A DNA stretch of 54,466 nucleotides from an uncultured Bacteroidales bacterium (lineage in GTDB: Bacteria; Bacteroidota; Bacteroidia; Bacteroidales; UBA932), in the NCBI GenBank assembly GCA_944322565.1, contig CALUPG010000014.1:1-54466 (forward strand). Reading direction: 5' to 3'. A model generated the notes under the pieces. That model was not told the origin of the DNA. It saw nothing but the letters and a program-made list of their open reading frames with translations, and did not search any database. A program made the position numbers and the translations under genes. Positions 35,362-43,319 of the stretch are shown here, piece after piece; positions within the stretch are counted from its first letter, which is position 1, and the number at the start of each line of letters is the position of its first letter.

Positions 35362-36369
35362 ATGAAAGTAGCAGTAGTTGGTGCCACCGGTCTTGTCGGC
35401 ACCAGAATGTTGGAGGTGCTTGCAGAGCGCAATTTCCCCGTGACGGAACTTTTCCCTGTGGCTTCGGCCAGGTCAGTGGGCCGCAAGATTATATTCAAAG
35501 GAAAGGAATGGTCCGTAGTCAGCGCAGAGGATGCCATAGCGGCAAAGCCTGATGTGGCTCTTTTTTCGGCCGGAGCCTCGGCGTCAAGGGAGCTTGCCCC
35601 GAAATTCGCAGAGGCAGGATGCCGCGTAGTGGACAATTCTTCATGCTGGAGGATGGACCCGACCAAGAAACTCGTCGTGCCGGAGATAAACGGAGATGTG
35701 ATAGAGGAGGATGACATGATTATCGCCAATCCGAACTGTTCCACCATACAGATGCTTCTCCCGATTGCCCCGCTCCACAAGGCATACGGAATCAAAAGGA
35801 TAGTAGTGTCAACCTATCAGTCTGTGACAGGTACCGGATACAAGGCCCTTGACCAGATGGAGGCGGAGCGCTCCGGCAGGAAATGGGGAGAATATCCTGC
35901 AGTATACCCTTATCCTATCGATGAGAACATCCTTCCGCACATAGACTCATTCCTTGAGACCGGCTATACCAAGGAAGAGATGAAGATGGTCAACGAGACC
36001 CATAAGATAATGAGGGATGACAGTATCGCCGTCTCTCCGACCACTGTGCGGGTGCCGGTAAAGGGCGGACATTCAGAGTCAATCAACCTTGAGTTTGAGA
36101 AGGAATTCACCCTTGAAGAGGTCCGTCGTCTGATTTCCGGGATGCCGGGCTGCGTGCTTCAGGATGATCCTGCCAATAACATCTATCCGATGCCGCTTTT
36201 TGCATGGGGCAAGGATGAAGTGTTTGTTGGCCGCATCCGCAGGGACCCGTCCGTCAAATATGGCCTTAATCTCTGGTGCGTCGCTGACAATCTCCGCAAG
36301 GGTGCCGCGACAAATGCCGTACAGATAGCGCAGCTGCTCATTGAGAAAGGGTATTGTAAAATCGTCTGA
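35362..36369 (+). CDS. asd: Aspartate-semialdehyde dehydrogenase
   Basis: The 335-residue enzyme reduces aspartyl phosphate to aspartate semialdehyde, linking the two activities of ThrA. The N-terminal MKVAVVGATGLVGTRMLEVL binds NADPH. The catalytic Cys126 lies in ANPNCSTIQ, and the substrate-binding RVPVKGGHSESINLEF segment contains the active-site His. It is the last gene of the aspartate/methionine cluster, 71 bases after metY. Confidence 0.95.
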   Translation: MKVAVVGATGLVGTRMLEVLAERNFPVTELFPVASARSVGRKIIFKGKEWSVVSAEDAIAAKPDVALFSAGASASRELAPKFAEAGCRVVDNSSCWRMDPTKKLVVPEINGDVIEEDDMIIANPNCSTIQMLLPIAPLHKAYGIKRIVVSTYQSVTGTGYKALDQMEAERSGRKWGEYPAVYPYPIDENILPHIDSFLETGYTKEEMKMVNETHKIMRDDSIAVSPTTVRVPVKGGHSESINLEFEKEFTLEEVRRLISGMPGCVLQDDPANNIYPMPLFAWGKDEVFVGRIRRDPSVKYGLNLWCVADNLRKGAATNAVQIAQLLIEKGYCKIV

Positions 36370-36408
36370 TGAACTGCTGTCTTGCGCATGATGAATGAAA
36401 ATTATTCG

Positions 36409-36416
36409 TATCTTTG
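36409..36416 (+). promoter_or_regulatory. -7 box of Xaa-Pro aminopeptidase gene
   Basis: TATCTTTG fits TAnnTTTG, and the sequence TATCTTTGAAAGATA (36409-36423) is a perfect 7-bp inverted repeat centred on its final G. No TTTG is seen at -33 spacing. The transcript would begin around 36420, which rules out an in-frame TTG at 36414 and supports the ATG at 36441. Confidence 0.55.
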
Positions 36417-36440
36417 AAAGATAACAATAATTTTCAGGAT

Positions 36441-37892
36441 ATGTTTGACAAGGAAATATATGTGTCCCGCCGCCGTGCTCTTCTGGAAAAGATGTCGGCC
36501 GGGACTGAAAACAACGGTATCGCGATATTCCCCGGCAATGCCGAGGCTCCGCAGAATTACAGGGGGAATGACTACAGGTTCAGGCAGGACAGTTCTTTCC
36601 TCTATTATTGGGGGATAGACGAGCCTGGATTTGCAGCCATTCTTGATCTTGACAGCGGTGACGAATGCATCTTCGGGGATGATGTGGACATAGATGACAT
36701 CATCTGGATGGGGCCGCAGGAGTCGGTTGCATCGAAAGCAGCTCGGGTGGGGGCGAATGTATCCGCCCCGTATTCCGAGTTTGACAAGGCTGTTCTCAAG
36801 GCGAAGTCGCAGGGGCGCAAAATCCATTTCCTTCCTGCTTCAAGATATTACAATACGCTGAAGCTTTCCCTCCTGCTCGGAACATCTCCGGACGCAGTCA
36901 GGACAGTGGCGCCAATGGATGCGCCTGCCGCCGGCGGAATGCTTTTCCACGCTTCCGAGGAACTTGTCAAGGCTGTGGTGTCCATGCGCCTGATAAAGCA
37001 GGACTGTGAGGTTGAGGAGATTGACAAAGCCTGCGAAATCGGGTATCTGATGCATACTGAAGCCCGTAATGCCTGTCGTCCGGGTGTCCCGGAGCAGGAA
37101 ATCGTCGGACGGATGGAGGGCGTGACTATTTCCAGGGGATGGGGCGTGTCATTTGCCACAATCCTGTCCCAGCATGGGGAGACTCTTCACAATCACAGGC
37201 ATGACGGCATCATTACCCCGGGCAATCTGCTGGTCATCGATGCCGGGGCGGAGAGCAACACGCACTATGCATCCGACTTTACGCGGACCCTGCCTTGCGG
37301 AGGAAAATTCACTCCGAAGCAGCGGGCTGTATATGACATAGTCGCAGACTGCAATGAACTCGCGTTCCGGCTGGCAAAGCCGGGAGTGACCTACCGGGAT
37401 GTGCATATTCAGGTTGCCGTGAGGATGCTTGAGGGCCTCAAGTCCCTCGGACTGGTGAACGGCATTCCTGAGGATATGGCGGCAGAGGGAATAGCCGGTC
37501 TCTTCATGCCTCATGGACTCGGGCACAATATGGGTATGGATGTGCATGATATGGAAGACCTCGGCGAAGACTTTGTAGGCTATGATGAGGACCAGACCAG
37601 GTCCCCGCAGCTCGGCCTCGGATCTTTGAGGATGGCCCGCAGGCTTCGTCCGGGACATGTCATCACTGACGAACCAGGCATTTATTTCATCCCGGCCCTC
37701 ATCAGCAAGTGGAAGGCGGAAGGCACAGACAAGGGTATGGTCAACTATTCAAGGCTTGAGGCTGAGTATCTGGACTTCGGCGGCATACGGCTTGAGGATG
37801 ACCTGCTCATAACAGCCGACGGGTGCCGTCGTCTGGGATTTCACAGACTGCCGATTGCCGCCGATGATGTCGAGGCCGCCATGGCAGAATGA
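36441..37892 (+). CDS. pepP: Xaa-Pro aminopeptidase (M24B family)
   Basis: This 483-residue dimetal peptidase removes an N-terminal residue preceding proline. An aminopeptidase P N-terminal domain (about 5-150) precedes the pita-bread domain. Its metal ligands are visible in DAGAESNTHYASDFTR (two Asp), MPHGLGHNMGMDVHD (His), TDEPGIYFI (Glu) and RLEDDLLIT (Glu). No signal peptide is seen, so it acts in the cytoplasm. It would complement the exported S9 dipeptidyl peptidase in using proline-rich peptides. A DUF456 gene follows 45 bases later. Confidence 0.93.
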   Translation: MFDKEIYVSRRRALLEKMSAGTENNGIAIFPGNAEAPQNYRGNDYRFRQDSSFLYYWGIDEPGFAAILDLDSGDECIFGDDVDIDDIIWMGPQESVASKAARVGANVSAPYSEFDKAVLKAKSQGRKIHFLPASRYYNTLKLSLLLGTSPDAVRTVAPMDAPAAGGMLFHASEELVKAVVSMRLIKQDCEVEEIDKACEIGYLMHTEARNACRPGVPEQEIVGRMEGVTISRGWGVSFATILSQHGETLHNHRHDGIITPGNLLVIDAGAESNTHYASDFTRTLPCGGKFTPKQRAVYDIVADCNELAFRLAKPGVTYRDVHIQVAVRMLEGLKSLGLVNGIPEDMAAEGIAGLFMPHGLGHNMGMDVHDMEDLGEDFVGYDEDQTRSPQLGLGSLRMARRLRPGHVITDEPGIYFIPALISKWKAEGTDKGMVNYSRLEAEYLDFGGIRLEDDLLITADGCRRLGFHRLPIAADDVEAAMAE

Positions 37893-37937
37893 TTGTCATG
37901 GCGATATGAACGGACAACAATCAGCTGAAATACTTTT

Positions 37938-38432
37938 ATGGGAACGGTAGTAGCGATAATAGCAGTTTTATGCGGTATAATAGGCATTCTCGGAAGTATT
38001 CTTCCTGCATTGCCGGGGCCTCCGCTCACATGGGTCGGCCTTCTTCTCCTTTATTTCTGGGGCGGAACCAACGGGGCGGGTGAGCCCATGTCCCTGATGA
38101 TACTTCTGGTGATGCTCGGTGTGACCATAATAGTGTCCATAATCGATTATATTGTACCGATGTATCTTACCAAAGCCACCGGAGGCTCAAAGTATGCGGA
38201 GCGCGGAGCCCTTATAGGTCTTATTCTCGGGGCTTTCATTATACCTCCGTACGGGATGATAATCGTCTCTTTTCTCGGGGCATTTCTGATGGAAATATTT
38301 TATGCAAAGAAGAATTCCGGCGCAGCATTCAAGGCAGCCATGGGGTCTTTTCTCGGCTTCCTTCTGGGGACTGGCATAAAAATCATCGCCTGCTGCGTAA
38401 TGATGTATTATATAGTTGTCTATATGTTTTAG
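37938..38432 (+). CDS. DUF456 integral membrane protein
   Basis: A 164-residue membrane protein with four to five hydrophobic segments and the family's glycine/proline-rich start IGILGSILPALPGPPLTWVGLLLL. DUF456 proteins are small and uncharacterised. The stop codon TAG ends one base before the CCA end of the convergent tRNA-Leu gene, so transcripts from the two strands meet here. Its gene follows pepP and may be co-transcribed with it. Confidence 0.85.
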   Translation: MGTVVAIIAVLCGIIGILGSILPALPGPPLTWVGLLLLYFWGGTNGAGEPMSLMILLVMLGVTIIVSIIDYIVPMYLTKATGGSKYAERGALIGLILGAFIIPPYGMIIVSFLGAFLMEIFYAKKNSGAAFKAAMGSFLGFLLGTGIKIIACCVMMYYIVVYMF

Positions 38433-38433
38433 T

Positions 38434-38521
38434 GGTGCTCCGGACGGGGGTCGAACCCGTACGGGCATTTCTGCCCAAGGGATTTTAAGTCCCTCTTGTC
38501 TACCGATTCCAACACCAGAGC
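38434..38521 (-). tRNA. tRNA-Leu (TAA) with encoded CCA
   Basis: Read on the minus strand this is a class II tRNA: acceptor GCTCTGG/CCGGAGC, anticodon arm AGGGA-CTTAAAA-TCCCT, a long variable arm (GGGCAGAAATGCCC), T arm ACGGG-TTCGACC-CCCGT, discriminator A and an encoded CCA (38434-38436). The anticodon TAA reads UUA/UUG codons. Confidence 0.96.
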
Positions 38522-38655
38522 AGTCCTGCAAAGATAGGTGAAATTTCGGGCATTTCATAAAGAAATGACTTGCGCAAGATGGGAATGTTTGATAAATTCA
38601 TAATCCTGATGATGTCGTATACCAATAAATGCTTATCCGCAAGTAGTTTATATTG

Positions 38656-39165
38656 ATGAAAATTCTGGTGGACAATATGGTCGGGCATAAGTCCGACAAA
38701 AAGGCGGCATTGGTCATGGCCCTTGTCTCTGATGCGGCTGCCGGCATTCCCGGAGTCTGTCTTGTTGTCCATGGCGGGAAAAGGTCAATGCGTGCCGTGC
38801 ATGACTTCCGGACGGAATCAAATGTCAGGGAACCCCAGTTGTCATTGATAGTAAGTATTTCAGGGACTCTTCCTCTTTTCTGGCATCCTGACCGGCAGCT
38901 TACAAAAACAGCCGTTGCGGTATACAGTCTGGACTTTGTGTCAGCTCCTGAGGGCTACGGTTGGCTGCAGAGGCATCTGCTCAATCTCAGGTATCATCGT
39001 CTGCGCCGGCTTGCCGACTATTTCATCGCCGCAGACAGGCATGTGGCGGCAGACCTTCACAAATATTATTTTATTCCGAGGGAAAAAATCATCGTGGCGG
39101 ATGACAGTGCCGCTATGGCAGATGTCCTGTCCCGGATTATCCGCTGTCGACAAAGCCGAGGGTAA
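38656..39165 (+). CDS. Glycosyltransferase-like N-terminal-domain protein, short
   Basis: The 169-residue protein resembles the N-terminal Rossmann half of family 4-type glycosyltransferases, notably in RLADYFIAADRHVAADLHKYYFIPREKIIVADDS, the usual end of that domain. The C-terminal nucleotide-sugar-binding half (EX7E region) is absent, and no remnant of it is seen downstream. It may be a stand-alone domain, a degraded enzyme, or unrelated. A TTG one codon upstream is ignored in favour of the ATG. Its last 29 bases overlap the 3' end of the convergent comF gene. Confidence 0.55.
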   Translation: MKILVDNMVGHKSDKKAALVMALVSDAAAGIPGVCLVVHGGKRSMRAVHDFRTESNVREPQLSLIVSISGTLPLFWHPDRQLTKTAVAVYSLDFVSAPEGYGWLQRHLLNLRYHRLRRLADYFIAADRHVAADLHKYYFIPREKIIVADDSAAMADVLSRIIRCRQSRG

Positions 39166-39970
39166 CGGCACTGATTCTTGCCTTTTGTTTCGTCTTACAT
39201 TCCTTTGCCGCTCTTCTCAAGGCCAGGAAGCATTCGCATATTGTCGCTCCTGTGGTAAACACATCGTCGACAAGGATTATGTGTTCTGCAGCCTCCATGG
39301 CGGAGATGCTGTCCGGCCGGACTGAAAATGCATTTCTGACATTGTCCCGCTTTGATTCCACATCGAGTTTTGTCTGGGTCTTTGTCTTTCTGGTCCTGAC
39401 AAGGATATCAGTTCTGAGGCTGGCTCCAAGACATCCGGCGATTTCTTTTGCTACCACTTCCGCCTGATTGTATCCCCGTTTCCATAGTCTTGTCCAGTGC
39501 AGCGGGACGGGGATTATGACATCTGCATTTGAGAAGATGCCGGAGCCGGCAAGTCTGTCTCCCAGCATCTTTCCGAAGAATCTGCCGCAGGCGATGTCTC
39601 CCTTGTATTTCAGACGGTGCTGTATTTTCCTGTACGGGGCATCACCCCTGTACATGAAAAGCGCTGCGGCATATCCGTAAGGCTCCCAGCCCTGAATTTC
39701 CGCTTCATTGTCAGGTTCATCTTCCATTGCCCTCCTGGGCCAGGTTTCACTTTGAATCATTTCGTTGAACTTGTCCGCCATCCTGTTGTGCTCAAGTTTC
39801 CAGAAATGAGTGAAAGGGAATTCTCCGAGGCAGTATATGCAGATGAATTGCTCGGCAGAGAGAAGTCTGCGGCCGCAGACTGTACAATACCGGGGCAAAA
39901 TTATGTCAGCTGCCGCCGACATGGCATGACTGAAAGATGTCCGTATATTCCTGACAAGGCCGTTTTTCAT
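39137..39970 (-). CDS. comF: ComF-family phosphoribosyltransferase-like protein
   Basis: A 277-residue protein with an N-terminal zinc-ribbon-like pair of Cys motifs (CTVCGRRL and CIYCLGEF) and a C-terminal phosphoribosyltransferase fold with DVIIPVPLHWTRLWKRGYNQAE and the PRPP-binding loop ILVDDVFTTGAT. Relatives (ComF, GntX) are linked to DNA uptake, although many carriers are not known to be competent. The frame starts at a TTG eight codons upstream; the ATG at 39970 is preferred. A purine-rich plus-strand stretch (about 40020-40100) lies upstream. Confidence 0.9.
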   Translation of the reverse strand: MKNGLVRNIRTSFSHAMSAAADIILPRYCTVCGRRLLSAEQFICIYCLGEFPFTHFWKLEHNRMADKFNEMIQSETWPRRAMEDEPDNEAEIQGWEPYGYAAALFMYRGDAPYRKIQHRLKYKGDIACGRFFGKMLGDRLAGSGIFSNADVIIPVPLHWTRLWKRGYNQAEVVAKEIAGCLGASLRTDILVRTRKTKTQTKLDVESKRDNVRNAFSVRPDSISAMEAAEHIILVDDVFTTGATICECFLALRRAAKECKTKQKARISAVTLGFVDSG

Positions 39971-40090
39971 CACACGATTTTTTGTCAGGACCAATTTAGG
40001 CAGGAACGGTCTTGGCCCGGTGCAGAAAAAGAAAAATGATTGTTAAAAAGAGAAAAATGTTATTAAAAAAAGAGAAAAGAAATATAAAAA

Positions 40091-40151
40091 GAAAGTGACT
40101 CAGAAGGTTGAATTTCCGGCATAATGCAGAAAGCTCCCCTGAGTCACTTTC
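40091..40151 (-). terminator. Terminator of fabG
   Basis: A perfect 13-bp stem (40139-40151 with 40091-40103, CTGAGTCACTTTC and complement) encloses a 35-base loop. On the minus strand it is followed by a T-rich stretch, as expected of an intrinsic terminator for the fabG transcript. Confidence 0.7.
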
Positions 40152-40198
40152 AATGAATTTCCGGCAGGCAGATGATATATGCCGGACATGTTCTTCCT

Positions 40199-40945
40199 TT
40201 AGCAGTTCATTGCACCGCAGCAGTGGATGACCTGACCGCTTACATAGGATGAGAGCGGACTGGCGAGGAAGAGGGCCACATTTGCCACATCTTCCGGTGT
40301 GCCGCCTCTGCGGAGAGGAATCTGCTTTTCCCACTCTTCACGCACTTTCTCTGGAAGCGCATTGGTCATGTCGGTGATGATGAAGCCCGGAGCAATGCAG
40401 TTTGCGCGGATTCCGCGTGGTCCCATCTCCTTTGCGATTGACTTTGCAAGTCCGATGAGCCCGGCCTTTGAAGCTGAGTAGTTGCACTGCCCTGCATTTC
40501 CGGATACTCCCACTACAGAAGACATGTTGATGATGCTTCCTTCGTGCTGCTTTGCCATGACCGGAATGACTGCATGGATGAAATTGAATGCGGACTTGAG
40601 GTTAACAGTAAGCACTGCATCCCACTGTGCCTCGGACATTCTCATCATGAGTCCGTCCTTTGTGATGCCGGCGTTGTTGACAAGAATGTCAATGTGTCCG
40701 AATTCCTTGAGAATTTCGTTCACGACAGTATGTGTCTCTTCAAAGTTGGCCGCGTTTGAGGCGTATGCTTTCACTTTGACTCCGTATGCCGCTATTTCCT
40801 TTTCAGTGGCTTCGGCTGCCTCATTGATGACAAGGTCCGTAAAGGCGATGTCTGCGCCTTCGGATGCGTACTTCAAGGCGATTGCCTTTCCGATACCTCT
40901 TGCCGCACCTGTGATGAGTGCGACTTTTCCGTCAAGAAGTCCCAT
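40199..40945 (-). CDS. fabG: 3-oxoacyl-ACP reductase
   Basis: This 248-residue short-chain dehydrogenase reduces beta-ketoacyl-ACP with NADPH in fatty acid synthesis. It has the TGAARGIG cofactor motif (12-19), NNAG (90-93), the catalytic Ser in INMSSVVG and Tyr156/Lys160 in NYSASK. The NYSASKAGLIGLAKS and RANCIAPGFI segments are typical of FabG. It is monocistronic, with a good promoter upstream and a terminator downstream. Confidence 0.93.
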   Translation of the reverse strand: MGLLDGKVALITGAARGIGKAIALKYASEGADIAFTDLVINEAAEATEKEIAAYGVKVKAYASNAANFEETHTVVNEILKEFGHIDILVNNAGITKDGLMMRMSEAQWDAVLTVNLKSAFNFIHAVIPVMAKQHEGSIINMSSVVGVSGNAGQCNYSASKAGLIGLAKSIAKEMGPRGIRANCIAPGFIITDMTNALPEKVREEWEKQIPLRRGGTPEDVANVALFLASPLSSYVSGQVIHCCGAMNC

Positions 40946-40982
40946 TTTTCGTCTGGTTTTATAAAATTTAACTTAAGTCCTG

Positions 40983-41014
40983 CAAAATTATCCATATCAA
41001 TCCGATTAACCAAA
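40983..41014 (-). promoter_or_regulatory. fabG promoter
   Basis: Minus-strand TTTG (41011-41014), a 20-base spacer and TAATTTTG (40983-40990) match the Bacteroidota consensus at both elements. Confidence 0.75.
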
Positions 41015-41219
41015 AATTCCGGATGAAATTTATAGTTTCCCGGAATCGTACGGCCGGGCTGTCTCTATCTGTATGAATGGTCCCGAGGGAAATCCTTGCC
41101 TTCCCAGGCTTTTTTTGATGTCCAGTCTTCCTTAGCAGGGAATATTTTTTACAAAAATAGTTTTTTATATGCCTGTCCGCAAAAATTCACCTCGCCCATT
41201 ATGCTGTCAAACAAAAAAT

Positions 41220-41272
41220 TTTGTTCAGAATGAATTAATTGCTATCTTTGCGCCCCCTATATAGTGTAGGGG
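41220..41272 (+). promoter_or_regulatory. rplM operon promoter with 5'-terminal hairpin
   Basis: TTTG (41220-41223), a 19-base spacer and TATCTTTG (41243-41250) match consensus at both elements. The predicted transcript start coincides with a hairpin, CCCCTA (41254-41259) with TAGGGG (41267-41272), as at the rpsL promoter. Confidence 0.8.
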
Positions 41273-41309
41273 TCGCAATTTTTAGTATTAACCATTAAAG
41301 ATCAAGACA

Positions 41310-41762
41310 GTGGACACACAGAGTTACAAGACTGTATCGCTGAAAGCCGGCGATATCAAGAAAGAGTGGGTCGTGATCGATGCTACCGACTTGGTGCTCG
41401 GTCGTCTTGCTTCCAGAGTGGCTCTTATCCTTCGCGGAAAGAACAAGCCTGGCTACACTCCGCACATGGACTGCGGTGACAATGTCATCGTCCTGAATGC
41501 GGACAAGGTAAGGCTTACTGGCAAGAAGATGACTGACAGGGTGTATGTCCGCCATACCGGATATCCGGGCGGGCAGAGGTTCACCACACCTAAGGAGGTT
41601 CTTCGCAAGAAACCTACTGAATTGGTAAGGATGGCTGTCAAAGGCATGCTTCCAAAGAACCGTCTCGGATCGAAGCTCCTCGGAAACCTCTATCTTTATG
41701 AGGGAAGTGAGCATCCGCACGAGGCCCAGAAACCAAAAACAATCAAGTTAAACGAAATTTAA
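41310..41762 (+). CDS. rplM: 50S ribosomal protein L13
   Basis: The 150-residue L13 has the Bacteroidota-type N-terminus [56 protein letters not shown] and a C-terminal [13 protein letters not shown]. The start codon is GTG at 41310; the next in-frame ATG would remove conserved N-terminal sequence. It is first in rplM-rpsI-rpsB-tsf. Confidence 0.97.
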   Translation: MDTQSYKTVSLKAGDIKKEWVVIDATDLVLGRLASRVALILRGKNKPGYTPHMDCGDNVIVLNADKVRLTGKKMTDRVYVRHTGYPGGQRFTTPKEVLRKKPTELVRMAVKGMLPKNRLGSKLLGNLYLYEGSEHPHEAQKPKTIKLNEI

Positions 41763-41769
41763 GCAGAGC

Positions 41770-42159
41770 ATGAAACAAGTAAACGCCCTTGGAAGACGTA
41801 AATCAGCAGTCGCTCGCGTTTATCTCGTGCCTGGCAAAGGCAACATCACAATCAACGGCCGTGACCTCAACGAGTATTTCGCAGAGGATTCTCTCCGTTA
41901 TATTGTGAACCAGCCGTTTGAAGTTACCGGCACAGCCGCTCAGTTTGACGTCAAGGCCAACATTGACGGCGGCGGTATCAAAGGTCAGGCAGAAGCGATG
42001 AGACTCGGCATTGCCCGCGCTCTCTGTGAGGTGGACAAAGAGGCTTACCGCCCGGCACTCAAGGCTGCAGGATTCCTTACCCGCGATGCCCGCGAGGTGG
42101 AAAGGAAAAAGCCTGGTCAGCCTGGTGCACGCAAGCGCTTCCAGTTCAGCAAACGTTAA
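41770..42159 (+). CDS. rpsI: 30S ribosomal protein S9
   Basis: A 129-residue S9 with [15 protein letters not shown] at the start, [20 protein letters not shown] in the middle and the basic C-terminal tail [14 protein letters not shown] that reaches the P-site tRNA. It begins 7 bases after rplM, in the usual pair. Confidence 0.97.
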   Translation: MKQVNALGRRKSAVARVYLVPGKGNITINGRDLNEYFAEDSLRYIVNQPFEVTGTAAQFDVKANIDGGGIKGQAEAMRLGIARALCEVDKEAYRPALKAAGFLTRDAREVERKKPGQPGARKRFQFSKR

Positions 42160-42378
42160 TCGTTGCTTACTGTTGATTTACATTAAAGCACAGTCCGGAA
42201 GAAAATATCAGGACCCATGCTGCGGGTGTGAATCCGCCCTGGCTGCCTGAATTTGCCGAGACTGCGGAAAATCGGAGGGACCGGCAAGGCCGCTGCCCGA
42301 CGGTTGAAGAAAAGAGCCCGACAGGGAACCGGCAAAGACCTGAAGGGGAATTAATGAACAAGTAAAATTCACAAAACA
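42160..42378 (+). other. Structured 219-base spacer between rpsI and rpsB
   Basis: No reading frame is convincing here and no promoter is seen. The stretch from 42190 to 42340 is GC-rich with several possible stems: GTCC/GGAC near 42195-42216, GCGG/CCGC near 42222-42237, and CGGC/GCCG near 42282-42292. It is far longer than the other spacers of this operon (7 and 53 bases), so it may be a leader controlling rpsB-tsf, possibly by binding S2. The pairings were found by eye; no known leader family is recognised. Confidence 0.4.
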
Positions 42379-43266
42379 ATGCCAAGAACAAATTTCCAGG
42401 AACTGCTTGATGCAGGTGTCCACTTCGGACACTTGGCGAGAAAATGGAATCCGAAAATGGCTCCGTATATCTTTGACCAGAAGAACGGAATCCATATCAT
42501 CGACCTGCATAAGAGTATAGTGAAAATCGATGAGGCAGCCAATGTGCTCAAACAGCTTGCACGTTCAGGCCGTAAAATCCTCTTCGTAGCTACAAAAAAA
42601 CAGGCAAAGGAGATTGTTGCCGAGAAGGCAGCATCTGTAAATATGCCGTTTGTGACAGAGAGATGGCCGGGCGGAATGCTTACCAACTTCCCGACTATCC
42701 GTAAGGCTGTCAAGAAAATGAACACCATCGACAAGATGATTGAAGATGGAACATTCGATACTCTCGCAAAACGCGAGCGTCTTCAGGTGACCCGTCAGAG
42801 AGCAAAACTTGAGAAGAACCTCGGTTCAATCAAGGATCTGAGCCGCCTTCCTTCAGCACTTTTCGTAGTGGACGTACAGAAAGAGATGAATGCCGTCAAA
42901 GAGGCCAACCGTCTCAATATCCCGGTAATCGCCATGGTTGATACTTGTTGCGACCCTACCCCAATTGATTATGTGATTCCGGCAAATGACGATGCCGCCA
43001 AGTCCATTGCTCTCATAATGGATGTGGTATGCGGTGCCATCGCTGAGGGATTGAACGAAAGGAAGCTTGAGAAGGAAAAGGAGGCTCCCGAGCAGACTGA
43101 GGAGAAGGCTCCTGCGGGAAAGAAGCTCCGCGCACGCAAAACTGCCGTGAAGGCCGAGGCTGCCGCTGAGGCTCCTGAGCAGACTGCTGCTCCAGTTGAA
43201 GCTGCCGCTGAGGCTCCGGTTGAGGCTGCTGCCGAGGCTGCTTCCACTGAGGCAAAGGCTGAATAA
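42379..43266 (+). CDS. rpsB: 30S ribosomal protein S2
   Basis: A 295-residue S2 with MPRTNFQELLDAGVHFGHLARKWNPKMAPYIF, TERWPGGMLTNF and ALFVVDVQKEMNAVKEANRLNIPVIAMVDTCCDP. The core ends near residue 225. A tail of about 65 residues follows, rich in Ala, Glu and Pro with repeated EAAAEAP(V/E) units. S2 in E. coli is about 240 residues. It precedes tsf as in most bacteria. Confidence 0.97.
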   Translation: MPRTNFQELLDAGVHFGHLARKWNPKMAPYIFDQKNGIHIIDLHKSIVKIDEAANVLKQLARSGRKILFVATKKQAKEIVAEKAASVNMPFVTERWPGGMLTNFPTIRKAVKKMNTIDKMIEDGTFDTLAKRERLQVTRQRAKLEKNLGSIKDLSRLPSALFVVDVQKEMNAVKEANRLNIPVIAMVDTCCDPTPIDYVIPANDDAAKSIALIMDVVCGAIAEGLNERKLEKEKEAPEQTEEKAPAGKKLRARKTAVKAEAAAEAPEQTAAPVEAAAEAPVEAAAEAASTEAKAE

Positions 43267-43319
43267 TTCGGCTGAGATGCGTTTTGTTTGAATGTATTAA
43301 CAATTTAATTTCTGAAAAA

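Larger units (their letters stand above)
40946..41309. other. 364-base divergent intergenic region between fabG and rplM
   Basis: The region holds the fabG promoter at one end and the rplM promoter at the other. Between about 41040 and 41160 there are minor hairpins (CCCGG...CCGGG near 41039-41058; GCCTTCCCAGGC followed by seven Ts near 41100-41118). These could be the end of a small plus-strand RNA, but no promoter for one was found. Confidence 0.5.

Noticed and set aside
41040..41160. Small RNA gene between fabG and rplM
   Set aside because: A short stem with a T-run is present near 41100-41118, but no promoter or conserved structure could be recognised.
42190..42340. Cobalamin riboswitch suggested by GGTGTGAATCC
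   Set aside because: The other conserved blocks (CCCGCAACTGTAA, GCCACTG, AAGTCAGGAGACCTGCC) are absent, and the downstream gene is rpsB, which has no cobalamin link.
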